Positions 41,897 through 50,249 of a stretch of 64,000 bases of DNA are shown in pieces. The DNA is from Nocardia sp. NBC_01327. GTDB lineage: Bacteria; Actinomycetota; Actinomycetes; Mycobacteriales; Mycobacteriaceae. Under the pieces are notes generated by a model, which saw only the letters and a list, made by a program, of their open reading frames with translations, searched no databases and was not told where the DNA came from. The translations under genes and the position numbers were made by a program. Within the stretch, counting starts at the first letter, position 1. Each line of letters starts with the position of its first letter. The DNA is taken from assembly GCF_035958815.1 (NCBI RefSeq), contig NZ_CP108383.1, positions 8,928,001 through 8,992,000 on the forward strand. Reading direction: 5' to 3'.

Positions 41897-43278
41897 CGGC
41901 GTACGACTCCCATCCGCCGCCGCCAGAGCGCCAGCGATCTAGCGTGATTGCTGTCCGCATGCACGCTACCGGTGCGCGCGCGCCCGGTGCGCGACTGGGC
42001 GAGAGCGGCGGAATAGCTGTCCAGCAGCCCGTCGGCCGTGTGCGCCCAGGAGAAATTGGAGGCGTGCTCGACCGCCGCCACGCCCATCTGCTCCAGGCGA
42101 GTGGGGTTGTCGAGCAGAAGACGCAGTGCCGCAGCCCAATCGGCGGTCCGATGGCTGGGCACCAGCAGCCCGGTGGCGCCGTCCTGCACCGCGGTGCCCA
42201 GTCCGCCCACATCGGCGGCCAGCACCGGAGTGCCGCTGGCCTGCGCCTCGATGGCGACCAGGCCGAAGGATTCGTTGTAGCTGGGCACGGCCACCAGATC
42301 GGCCGCGCGGTACACCTGCACCAGGCGGTGCGGCGGCTGCGGCGGCAGGAAGGTGACACGATCGGAAATGCCGAGCGCGGAAGCCAATTCGATCAGTGCG
42401 TCCGGGCGTTCCAGGCCGGTGCCGGACGGACCGCCGACGATCAGCACCCGCAGCGGTCGCGCGGCATCCATCCCGGAGCGCGCGTCCTCATCGGCCAGCA
42501 TCTGTGCGGCGGCGCGCACGAGCACATCGGGCGCCTTGAGCGGCTGGATGCGGCCCACGAAGGCCACGATCCGCTCATTGTCGGGCAGGCCCAGTTCGGC
42601 ACGGGCGGCCGCGCGGTCGCCGGGACGGTAGCGGGTCAGATCCGCGCCGGGCAGCACCACATCGATGTGCTCGGGGTCCGCGCCATACAGCTCGACCAGC
42701 TGCCGCGCTTCCTCGGCGGTATTGGCGACCAGGCGGTCGGACTCCGCGACGATCTGCTTCTCACCGATCACGCGGGCGGCCGGTTCCGGGGTATCGCCCT
42801 CAGCGAGGTAGAGGTTCTTCACCGCGGCGAGCGTGTGCGCGGTGTGCACCATGGGCACCCGCCAGCGGTCGCGCGCCAGCCAGCCGACCTGGCCGGAGAG
42901 CCAGTAGTTGGAGTGGATGAGGTCGTAGTGGCCGGGCAGGTGCCGGGCCTCCTGCCGCAGTACCTCGGCCGCGAACGGGCACAGCTGGGTGGGCAGATCG
43001 TGTTTGTCCAGGCCCTCGAACGGACCGGCGACCACATTGCGGACCAGCACGCCGGGGGCGGCCTCGACAAGGGGTTCGTCATTGGAGGAGGTGGCGCGGG
43101 TGAAGATCTCCACCTGGGTGCCGCGGCGGGCCAGTTCGATGGCCGTCTGCAGGACGTACACATTCATACCGCCGGCATCGCCGGTGCCCGGTTGGGCGAG
43201 GGGGGAGGTATGTACCGACAGCACGGCAATCCGATTGGGCCGTAGGTCGGAACGTTGACTCACTACACCAGTGTGCAC
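41893..43278 (-). CDS. mshA: D-inositol-3-phosphate glycosyltransferase MshA
   Basis: A 461-residue GT4 family enzyme making the first mycothiol intermediate from UDP-GlcNAc and inositol 3-phosphate. The start is GTG at 43278 or GTG at 43263; neither has a clear ribosome-binding site. Key segments are 'VHTSPLAQPGTGDAGGMNVYV', 'LIHSNYWLSGQVGW', 'VHTAHTLAAVKN', 'VGRIQPLKAPDVL' and the E-x7-E motif 'ESFGLVAIEAQASGTPV'. A basic C-terminal tail of about 30 residues follows the catalytic domain. Mycothiol is the main low-molecular-weight thiol of actinobacteria. Confidence 0.95.
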   Translation of the reverse strand: MHTGVVSQRSDLRPNRIAVLSVHTSPLAQPGTGDAGGMNVYVLQTAIELARRGTQVEIFTRATSSNDEPLVEAAPGVLVRNVVAGPFEGLDKHDLPTQLCPFAAEVLRQEARHLPGHYDLIHSNYWLSGQVGWLARDRWRVPMVHTAHTLAAVKNLYLAEGDTPEPAARVIGEKQIVAESDRLVANTAEEARQLVELYGADPEHIDVVLPGADLTRYRPGDRAAARAELGLPDNERIVAFVGRIQPLKAPDVLVRAAAQMLADEDARSGMDAARPLRVLIVGGPSGTGLERPDALIELASALGISDRVTFLPPQPPHRLVQVYRAADLVAVPSYNESFGLVAIEAQASGTPVLAADVGGLGTAVQDGATGLLVPSHRTADWAAALRLLLDNPTRLEQMGVAAVEHASNFSWAHTADGLLDSYSAALAQSRTGRARTGSVHADSNHARSLALWRRRMGVVRR

Positions 43279-43344
43279 GCCGCGGGTAGACGGAGAAACG
43301 TGGGTTACCCTACGAAGTGACCCTGCTCACAGGAAAGCACCCGG

Positions 43345-44169
43345 TCAGCCCAGGGATTCGATGAATTCCGTGAGCTCTGTGACAAAGCGTTCGGGGTCCT
43401 CGACGAACAGCCCGTGCTGCGCGCCCTCCCAGTAGGACGTGCTCGCGTTCGGGGCGGTCTCCGCGATGTAGCGGCCGTTCGCGACCTCGACCACCGGATC
43501 GGCGGTGCCGTGCATGACGAAGACCGGAACGTCCAGCGTGCGCAGGGTTTCGGTGTTGTCGACGGTGCGGTAGAACAGCGCCTTGCGCACCCGCGGCAGG
43601 GTGGCCAGGCTGCCGCCGAACAGCCGCTGGGCATCGCCGCCCTTGTCCCGGCCGGGCCCGGTATTGGCACTGCCGAACGCCCCGAAACCGCGCATGGCGC
43701 GACCGGCGCTCTCCTCGAAGACATCGGGAATGGCCTTCTGCATGGCCGGGCCCGGCTGCGCGCCCGGGACGCCCTTGCCGATGCCCGCCTGCGAACCGGT
43801 GTAGACGACGCCCGCGACCGCGCCGGTGCCGTAGGCGGCCAGATAGTCGCTGAGCACGATGCCGCCGTAGGACCAGCCGAGCAGCACCGCGCCGTCTGCG
43901 ATGCCCTCCGCGGCCAGCACGGCGGCCACGTCGGCGGCCCAGTTCTTCGGGTCGTCGTATCCGGCCTCGGGGGCGTCGGAGTAGCCGTGGCCGCGCAGAT
44001 CCAGCGCGATCACCCGGAATCGCCCGGCCAGATCGTCCGCGGCCCGACCCCAGCACCGCAGATTTCCGGACCAGCCGTGCAGCAGCACCAGCGGCCGCGC
44101 ACCCTCCGGACCGGTGACCCGGTAAACGATGGTGGTGCCGTCCGCGCTGACTACTTCCCGAATCGCCAT
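43345..44169 (-). CDS. Alpha/beta hydrolase
   Basis: A 274-residue cytosolic hydrolase with ATG at 44169. 'LVLLHGWSGNLRCWG' is the oxyanion segment, 'VLLGWSYGGIVLSDYL' the nucleophile elbow (Ser near 104), 'VFVMHGTADPVV' holds the acid and 'EGAQHGLFVEDPE' the histidine. It most resembles non-haem chloroperoxidase/esterase-type enzymes. The substrate is unknown. Single gene between mshA and the divergent short-chain dehydrogenase; 220 bases separate it from the latter, with nothing notable. Confidence 0.88.
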   Translation of the reverse strand: MAIREVVSADGTTIVYRVTGPEGARPLVLLHGWSGNLRCWGRAADDLAGRFRVIALDLRGHGYSDAPEAGYDDPKNWAADVAAVLAAEGIADGAVLLGWSYGGIVLSDYLAAYGTGAVAGVVYTGSQAGIGKGVPGAQPGPAMQKAIPDVFEESAGRAMRGFGAFGSANTGPGRDKGGDAQRLFGGSLATLPRVRKALFYRTVDNTETLRTLDVPVFVMHGTADPVVEVANGRYIAETAPNASTSYWEGAQHGLFVEDPERFVTELTEFIESLG

Positions 44170-44389
44170 ACCCGCCAGGCTAACCGGCAGGGGGTGCCGG
44201 ACTCTCGCGCCCGCCGCTGCGGGACTCGCGCTCCCCTGACACAAATGGGAACGGGGGCGTAGCGCTCACCCTGACGCAAAAGCAGTCACGCGGCGGATGC
44301 ATGGTCGGAGCAGGGGGATCGCACCGCCCATCTCGCCACGGCGGAACCTCGGCGGGGCGCGGCGGACACGCCGTGTTTAGGCTCTGAGC

Positions 44390-45124
44390 ATGAGCATTCG
44401 TACCGCTGTCGTGACCGGGGCCAGTTCGGGGATCGGGGAGGCTACTGCCCGGGAACTCGCGAAGCAGGGGTACCACGTGGTGGTGGGCGCGCGGCGGGTC
44501 GATCGGCTGGAGCAGCTGGCCGCGGAGATCGGCGGGACGGCACTGCCGCTGGACGTGACCGACGACGAGTCGGTGCGGGCCTTCACCGAGGCGATCGGCG
44601 AGGTGCACATTCTGGTCAACAATGCCGGTGGCGCAAAGGGTTTGGCCTCGGTCGCCGACGCCGATCTGGACGACTGGCGCTGGATGTGGGAGACCAATGT
44701 GCTCGGCACGCTGCGCCTCACGAAGGCGCTGCTGCCGAAGCTCATCGCGTCCGGCGACGGCTTGATCGTCACCATCACCTCGGTGGCGGCATTCGTCCAC
44801 TACGACAACGGTTCCGGCTACACCTCCGCCAAGCACGCCCAGGCGGTGCTGCACCGCACCCTGCGCGGCGAACTGCTCGGACAACCGGTGCGCCTCACCG
44901 AAATCGCCCCCGGCGCAGTCGAAACCGAATTCTCCCTGGTCCGCTTCGACGGCGACGCCGACCGCGCCGCCAAGGTCTACGAGGGCATCGACCCGCTGCT
45001 GGCCACCGATATCGCCGAGATCGTCGGCTTCGTCGCCTCCCGCCCGCCCCACGTCAACCTCGACACCATCGTCGTGAAGCCCCGCGATCAGGCCGAAGCC
45101 GGCCGCTTCGCCCGCCGCAGCTAG
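44390..45124 (+). CDS. Short-chain dehydrogenase/reductase
   Basis: A 244-residue classical SDR. 'AVVTGASSGIGEATARELAK' binds the nucleotide, and 'GARRVDRLEQL' suggests NADP preference. 'LVNNAGGA', the catalytic serine in 'TITSVAAFVHYDNGSG' and YTSAK follow. The C-terminal 'LATDIAEIVGFVASRPPHVNLDTIVVKP' is typical of YdfG/serine-dehydrogenase-like enzymes. It corresponds to Rv0484c. Its stop and the P450 stop share the palindrome CTAG at 45121-45124. Confidence 0.92.
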   Translation: MSIRTAVVTGASSGIGEATARELAKQGYHVVVGARRVDRLEQLAAEIGGTALPLDVTDDESVRAFTEAIGEVHILVNNAGGAKGLASVADADLDDWRWMWETNVLGTLRLTKALLPKLIASGDGLIVTITSVAAFVHYDNGSGYTSAKHAQAVLHRTLRGELLGQPVRLTEIAPGAVETEFSLVRFDGDADRAAKVYEGIDPLLATDIAEIVGFVASRPPHVNLDTIVVKPRDQAEAGRFARRS

Positions 45125-46341
45125 TCGGTCAGACGAATCCGCAGTGTCTCGTAGGTCGGGATGAAAACTTTTCTGCGGTAATGCCGTTCGACGATTTCCC
45201 ACGGGCGGCCGTTGGCGGTCAGCGCCTCGAGCAGTGCCGTCAGCTCCGAATGGACGAGCTGTGCGCCCAGGCAGAGGTGCCGGCCGCCGCCGAACCAGAG
45301 CTGGCGGGTTTCGGGGTTGTAGTCGCGGTGGATGCTGAAATTACCCGCCGCATTGTTGATGGACCAGGTCAGGATTTTGACGTGTTCGCCCGCAATCAGT
45401 TGGCGGCCCGCGATTTCCACATCGGCGGTGACGGAGCGGCCGACCAGGTACGCCGGACTGGTGACCCGCAGGGTTTCGCGGACCGCGTCGGGAGTGCGCT
45501 CCGGCGCGGCCAGCAGCGCCCGCTGGTCGCCGCTGTCGTGCAGCAGGGCGACCATGCGGCTCATGGCACTGGCCAGGGTGTCGGTGCCCGCGACCGCCAT
45601 GAGCATGGCCAGACCGGACGCGTGATCCTGCGCCAACCCGAGTTCACGGCAGCGGCCGAGCGTGGTCGAGCCGTCGGCGCGCGCGTAGGCGGCGGGGACG
45701 GAGCTGGAGAGCTTGCCGACGAGCGTGCGGGCGCGATCCACCGCCACGGGGTCGAGCGTGGTCGAGGCCATGGTGCCCATGGCCAGGTTCACCAGTTCTT
45801 CGACGTGCTCGAAGAGGATGCGAAACGGCTCGTCCGGATCGTCACCGGAATTGCGGCCCTCGCCGGCGAAGGTCGCGGAGATGTCCTCCGGCGCCATGCC
45901 GACCAGATCGGAGACGCTGCGCCCGACCAGAACCCGGGCCCGTTCGGCGATATCCACGGTCTTACCGGCGGCCAGATCCTCGGTGAGCTGTTTGAGCGCC
46001 GCGCCGAGCACGCCGTCCACCAGCGCATCCGTATGAGCCGCGGTGAAGAGGTCGCGAGTTTTGGCGCGCAGTTCGGTATGGCCCGCACCTTCGAAGAGCG
46101 GTTCCACCCAGTCGCCGATGACCTGTGCCCACCAGTGCCCGGCCGCACCCTCGGAGACAATGCTGAAGTGCGTGCTGTCGTTGTAGATCTGCCGCGCCAC
46201 CAGCGGATCGGCCACGAACCAGCCGAGTTTCGGGACCTTGCGAATGGGTGTGGCGGCCCGGCCGGCGAGCAGGACGGCGGGCAGCCAGGGCTGGCCCGCG
46301 GCGAGCAGGGTGAGCTCGTGACGGGTCGCGGCATCGAACAT
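45121..46341 (-). CDS. Cytochrome P450
   Basis: A 406-residue P450. ATG at 46341 (GTG one codon earlier) behind GAGGTGAA. The I-helix oxygen-binding motif is AGTDT ('LMAVAGTDTLASAMSRM'), the K-helix E-x-x-R is 'RETLRVTS', and the haem loop is 'FGGGRHLCLGAQLV' with the cysteine ligand near residue 350. The N-terminus has no membrane anchor, so it is a soluble actinobacterial type needing a ferredoxin partner, none of which is encoded nearby. It is divergent from the glycosyltransferase gene and may act on the product of that locus. Confidence 0.92.
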   Translation of the reverse strand: MFDAATRHELTLLAAGQPWLPAVLLAGRAATPIRKVPKLGWFVADPLVARQIYNDSTHFSIVSEGAAGHWWAQVIGDWVEPLFEGAGHTELRAKTRDLFTAAHTDALVDGVLGAALKQLTEDLAAGKTVDIAERARVLVGRSVSDLVGMAPEDISATFAGEGRNSGDDPDEPFRILFEHVEELVNLAMGTMASTTLDPVAVDRARTLVGKLSSSVPAAYARADGSTTLGRCRELGLAQDHASGLAMLMAVAGTDTLASAMSRMVALLHDSGDQRALLAAPERTPDAVRETLRVTSPAYLVGRSVTADVEIAGRQLIAGEHVKILTWSINNAAGNFSIHRDYNPETRQLWFGGGRHLCLGAQLVHSELTALLEALTANGRPWEIVERHYRRKVFIPTYETLRIRLTD

Positions 46342-46368
46342 CACTTCACCTCACAGGATGTGAATCGG

Positions 46369-46378
46369 TGAAATTTCA
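46369..46378. promoter_or_regulatory. Palindrome between P450 and glycosyltransferase genes
   Basis: TGAAATTTCA is a perfect ten-base palindrome in the 117-base divergent region, flanked by CGG and TACCGG. A looser inverted pair, TTCAC (46345-46349) and GTGAA (46360-46364), lies beside it near the P450 start. AT-rich palindromes of this kind in a divergent region are good operator candidates, but no regulator gene is adjacent. Confidence 0.5.
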
Positions 46379-46458
46379 TACCGGGATTGTGCGCGCTGCT
46401 ACCGTCCCCGGCAACCGCGGGCAAGCTGCGGCATAATCGGGTCCCGGAGGGAATTTCG

Positions 46459-47211
46459 ATGAGCGAACTCTGGGTGATCGTGCCCGCATACAATGAAGTT
46501 CACGGTATTACCAGAACGCTGGAAGCTCTTGCCGCACAACAGGACCGGGACTTCATCCTGGTCGTCGTGGACAATGATTCCACCGACGGCACCGCATCGG
46601 TGGTGCGCGATTTCGCCCGCATGCACCCCGAACTGCGCATCGAAATCGTCACCGAGAGCCGAAAGGGAACCGGCGCCGCCGCCGACACCGGTATGCGCTA
46701 TGCCATAGCGGCCGGAGGCGTCCGGCTGGCCCGCACCGATGCCGACTGCCTGCCGTATCCCGACTGGACGGCGCGCATCCATGCCGCCTTCGATTCCGGG
46801 CTACAGCTGATCAGCGGTCAGCTCATCCCCCGCACCGACGAGGGCGTGAGCTGGCGCGACCGCACCATCATCCGGGTGGTCCTGGAGGTCGCCTCCACCT
46901 TCGGCAAATTCCGGCCCGGAAATCGGGACCCCCGCTATCTGGGACCGTATGTGATGACGCCAGGCTGCAATATGGCCATTACCGCCGAATTGTACGAAGC
47001 CGCAGGCGGATTCCCGCGCACCGCCATCGAGGATCTGCACGAGGACCGCGCACTGGTGAATGCCGTGCGCATGCTCACCACCGAATACGGCCTGCGCCGC
47101 GACGTCCGCGTGTACGGCTCCAATCGCCGCGTCCGCGCCTGGGGCGTGCGCAAAACCCTGGCCTGGTACGCCGATCATCGCTACAAACCGGAGCTGGTGG
47201 ATATTCGGTGA
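46459..47211 (+). CDS. Family 2 glycosyltransferase
   Basis: A 250-residue GT-A enzyme with ATG at 46459 behind GGAGGGAATTTCG. 'WVIVPAYNEVHGI' binds the nucleotide, 'VVDNDSTDGTASVV' and the metal-binding D-x-D in 'LARTDADCLPY' follow, and the acceptor-side E-D is in 'AIEDLHEDRALVNAV'. There is no membrane helix, unlike polyprenol-phosphate or mycolate-wall GT2 enzymes, so it acts in the cytoplasm or at the inner face of the membrane. It is translationally coupled to the ligase gene by a four-base overlap. Confidence 0.88.
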   Translation: MSELWVIVPAYNEVHGITRTLEALAAQQDRDFILVVVDNDSTDGTASVVRDFARMHPELRIEIVTESRKGTGAAADTGMRYAIAAGGVRLARTDADCLPYPDWTARIHAAFDSGLQLISGQLIPRTDEGVSWRDRTIIRVVLEVASTFGKFRPGNRDPRYLGPYVMTPGCNMAITAELYEAAGGFPRTAIEDLHEDRALVNAVRMLTTEYGLRRDVRVYGSNRRVRAWGVRKTLAWYADHRYKPELVDIR

Positions 47212-48740
47212 GCACCGACTTCCTGCACCTGTTCCGGGAACAGGTGCGGCGCAAGCCCGATGCGGCCGCGCTCGGCATGATCGGCGCACGGCCGCTGACC
47301 TTCGCGGAGCTCGACGACCGCATTACCGCGGTCGCGGAACGGCTGTGGCACAGCGGATTCCGGCCGGGTGACCGTATGCTGTTCTCCATTCGCCCGTGTG
47401 TGGACGCCGTTGTGCTCATTTTCGGGACCATGGCGGCGGGCGGGACCATCGTCTTCGTCGACCCGGGTGTCGGGCCGGAACTGTTCGCCCGGCGCATCGA
47501 GCTGGTGCAACCCGCCTGGGCGGCAACGGAATCGCTGCTGTACCTGCTGAGTGGACCGCTGCGGCGGATCGGCCGCACGCTGGGTCTGTCGCTCCCCGAT
47601 TTCGGCAGGCTGCCGGTGCGGCACATACACAGCGGTCCGCGGCTGCCGGGCACCCCGCCGGCGTCGATCCCGCTGCGCCGGCTGCTCGACGATGCGGCGG
47701 TGGCGGCGCATTCTTCCGCCGCGGTCGCCGATCCGGATTCCGAGGCGCTGATCGTCTTCACCTCCGGTACCACCGCCGCGCCGAAAGCCGTGGTGCACAC
47801 CCGAGGTTCGCTCGGCGCCGGCCTGGCCGCCATGGCCGGGCGCAGTCGGCTCGGCCCCGGCAGACATCTGCACACCGAACAGCTGATGATGGGGCTGCCC
47901 GCGCTACTCACGGGCGCGCAGTGGTCCATGCCGCGCTATCCGCGCTTCGGAACCCATATCGACCCGCTGGCATTCGCGCGCTCGCTCGACGGCGCGACCG
48001 ACGCGTTCTTCACGCCCGCCGATCTGGCGGTCGTGCTGACGGCGATCGAATCCGGGCGGCGGAACGCGCCCGCGGGGCTGCGGGAGATCTCCCTGGGCGG
48101 CGCGCCGGTGACGACCGCGCTGCTGCGACGGGCCCGGCGGGCACTGCCGGAGTGCGAATTCCTTGCCATCTACGGTATGACCGAAATCCTGCCGGTGGCA
48201 GTCACTTCCGGCAGTGCCAAACTGGAATTCTCCGGCGCGGGTGATCCGCTGGGCGAGCCTGTCCACGGTGTCACCGCGAAAATCGCCGAGGACGGCGAAC
48301 TCATCCTCTCCGGACCCAATCTGTGCCAGGGCTATCTCGGTGAGCCGCCGCTGCCGGAAATCCGCACCGGCGATATCGCCCGCTTCGACGGCGGCACCCT
48401 GGTGCTCATGGGCCGCAAGAAGGACATGATGTTGCGCGGCAAGACCAATATCTATCCCGGACTCTACGAACCGGCGATCAATGCCGTGGCGGGCGTGCGC
48501 CAGGCGATCATGGTCGGCATTCCGGATGAGATCGGCGATGAGCGCATTGTGCTCGCCGTGGTGGCCGATCCCGGGAGCGGTGATCTCGCGGCCCGGCTGC
48601 GGCGCGAATTGCCCGCGCTCATCGATATTTCCGCGCTCCCCGACGATATCGTCGTGGTGGACGAGATTCCCGTCGGCGGCCGCACCAGCAAACCCGATCG
48701 CGCCGCCCTGCGCACCCTGCTCGAAAAACGGCTCAGCTGA
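47208..48740 (+). CDS. Acyl-adenylating ligase (AMP-binding)
   Basis: A 510-residue ANL-superfamily enzyme that activates a carboxylic acid as the acyl-AMP. Core motifs: A3 'IVFTSGTTAAPKAVV', A5 'AIYGMTEIL', A7/A8 'TGDIARFDGGTLVLMGRKKDMM', and the catalytic lysine of A10 in 'VGGRTSKPDR'. All are intact. It is short for a fatty-acyl-AMP ligase and no carrier protein is encoded nearby, so it may form CoA esters. GTG start at 47208 inside the glycosyltransferase stop. Its 3' end overlaps the convergent acyltransferase by eight bases. Confidence 0.88.
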   Translation: MSTDFLHLFREQVRRKPDAAALGMIGARPLTFAELDDRITAVAERLWHSGFRPGDRMLFSIRPCVDAVVLIFGTMAAGGTIVFVDPGVGPELFARRIELVQPAWAATESLLYLLSGPLRRIGRTLGLSLPDFGRLPVRHIHSGPRLPGTPPASIPLRRLLDDAAVAAHSSAAVADPDSEALIVFTSGTTAAPKAVVHTRGSLGAGLAAMAGRSRLGPGRHLHTEQLMMGLPALLTGAQWSMPRYPRFGTHIDPLAFARSLDGATDAFFTPADLAVVLTAIESGRRNAPAGLREISLGGAPVTTALLRRARRALPECEFLAIYGMTEILPVAVTSGSAKLEFSGAGDPLGEPVHGVTAKIAEDGELILSGPNLCQGYLGEPPLPEIRTGDIARFDGGTLVLMGRKKDMMLRGKTNIYPGLYEPAINAVAGVRQAIMVGIPDEIGDERIVLAVVADPGSGDLAARLRRELPALIDISALPDDIVVVDEIPVGGRTSKPDRAALRTLLEKRLS

Positions 48741-50088
48741 TGCGAGATTCCGGGTCGGGGCGGGAAATCAGTTCCGCGAGAACCTGATCGGCGAATTTCT
48801 CCGGCTCCGTCAGCATTCCGTCGACATAGCAGAATCCGATGCGCATTTCCCCGTGCGCGGTCACGATCGCCACCGTGACCGCGCTGACGCAGGAGTTCGA
48901 CGCCGTCAGCGTGAGTCCCGAAAGCTGCCAGGCGCCAACCTCTTCCGGGAAATCGATGCGCCCCAGATTGGTGACCGACACATTCCACGGTGCGCGCCGA
49001 TCCACCATATCGACAATGCGCCGACCGGATTCCACGGTGCGCGGCGTGCCGAATCGCATACCCGCCACCGTCGACAGGTGCCGCCGCTGCCGAATGCCGC
49101 GCTCCACCTGCCGGTTCACCGATCGTGCTGCCGCCCACAATGATTCACCCGGTCCGAACCGCACGAATCCGGCCAGCACCGGGGCGTACACGCCCAGCTC
49201 CTCGGCATCCGGTCGCGGCCGCAGCAGCGGCCGGAAGTCCACCGGTGAGCCGATCCCGGCCACCCCGCTCCCCTTCGGCCGCACGCTGTCCCCGATCGCC
49301 CGCGCCACCGCCGCGGCCAGCACCCCGTGCACCGTGACCCCGGCCCAGCGGCAGTCGGCCACCAGGGCGGCCAGCGGCTCGGCCGCCACCGTCCGGTACA
49401 CGACCCGCGTCCGCCGCTCCAGCAGCCCGACCGGAGTGCCGCCGCCCACGCGCCGGGGCCGCAGCACCAGCGCCGCCGCCTGATCGAACAGCGTCGAATA
49501 CACGTAGCGCCACACTCCCCGCGCCCCAGCGGGAATCAGGTCATCGGCGGGCGGGAACGCCGCCCGGCTCCGAATACCTGCGCGGTTGTCAGAGCGCTCG
49601 GACGCGGCGTACTGGATGAGCTTGCGCAGCACGGTCATCAGCGACCGCCCGTCGAGAATGATGTGCGAGACGGTCAGAATCAGGTCGTGCTGCTCGGCGA
49701 CAGTCCCCGGCCGCTGCACGATATCGGCAATGCGCGCCAATCCGGCCCGAGTATCGAACGGATCGATCAACTCCGCGTCGATCTCCCGCCGCCACGTCTT
49801 CGGATCGTCGGACAGCAACTGCCGCACCGGTATTCGAGGATCGGGCAGGGGCATCAGATGCGGGTCGCCGGCGCCGGCGTCCACCACGCCCGCGCGCAAC
49901 AGTGGGTATTCGGCGGTGAGCGCCGCTGCCGCGCATTCCAGCTGCTCGACGGTGAGCCGGCCGTGCACGCGCACCCGCGCGGTGCAATTCGACGGGGAGA
50001 TCCGGTCGATGATCCAGAACCAGCGTTCCGAAGGGCTCAGCGGCCGCCCGAAATCCGTTGCCGTTGTTGCCGACGTACTCGCAACCAC
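48733..50088 (-). CDS. PapA/condensation-like acyltransferase
   Basis: A 451-residue member of the CoA-dependent acyltransferase/condensation superfamily. The GTG at 50088 is favoured since GGAAGG lies seven bases upstream; an ATG at 50133 adds 15 residues. The catalytic histidine is in 'LTVSHIILDGRSLMTVL' (H-x3-D-G) near residue 150; 'IGSPVDFRPLL' corresponds to the structural DFGW-type motif. Related PapA5 and alcohol acyltransferases transfer acyl groups to hydroxyls of lipids or sugars. It converges on the ligase gene, suggesting a linked pathway. Confidence 0.82.
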   Translation of the reverse strand: MVASTSATTATDFGRPLSPSERWFWIIDRISPSNCTARVRVHGRLTVEQLECAAAALTAEYPLLRAGVVDAGAGDPHLMPLPDPRIPVRQLLSDDPKTWRREIDAELIDPFDTRAGLARIADIVQRPGTVAEQHDLILTVSHIILDGRSLMTVLRKLIQYAASERSDNRAGIRSRAAFPPADDLIPAGARGVWRYVYSTLFDQAAALVLRPRRVGGGTPVGLLERRTRVVYRTVAAEPLAALVADCRWAGVTVHGVLAAAVARAIGDSVRPKGSGVAGIGSPVDFRPLLRPRPDAEELGVYAPVLAGFVRFGPGESLWAAARSVNRQVERGIRQRRHLSTVAGMRFGTPRTVESGRRIVDMVDRRAPWNVSVTNLGRIDFPEEVGAWQLSGLTLTASNSCVSAVTVAIVTAHGEMRIGFCYVDGMLTEPEKFADQVLAELISRPDPESRIS

Positions 50089-50179
50089 CGTCCAGCCTTC
50101 CGCAATGCTCCCTCCGACGCAGATTAGTGCCATTCCCGGGGCTTCGCACCTCGCGATATCCCGGTGCGCAGACGGAAGC

Positions 50180-50211
50180 GGCGCAGGCGCTCCCGGTGGA
50201 GCGCCTGCGCC
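50180..50211 (-). terminator. Terminator of the L,D-transpeptidase gene
   Basis: Perfect 14-base arms GGCGCAGGCGCTCC (50180-50193) and GGAGCGCCTGCGCC (50198-50211) around a four-base loop, 39 bases beyond the stop at 50250. Confidence 0.85.
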
Positions 50212-50249
50212 GTTCGGTGACTATCGGGTCGTCCGGTAACTCTCGGAGG

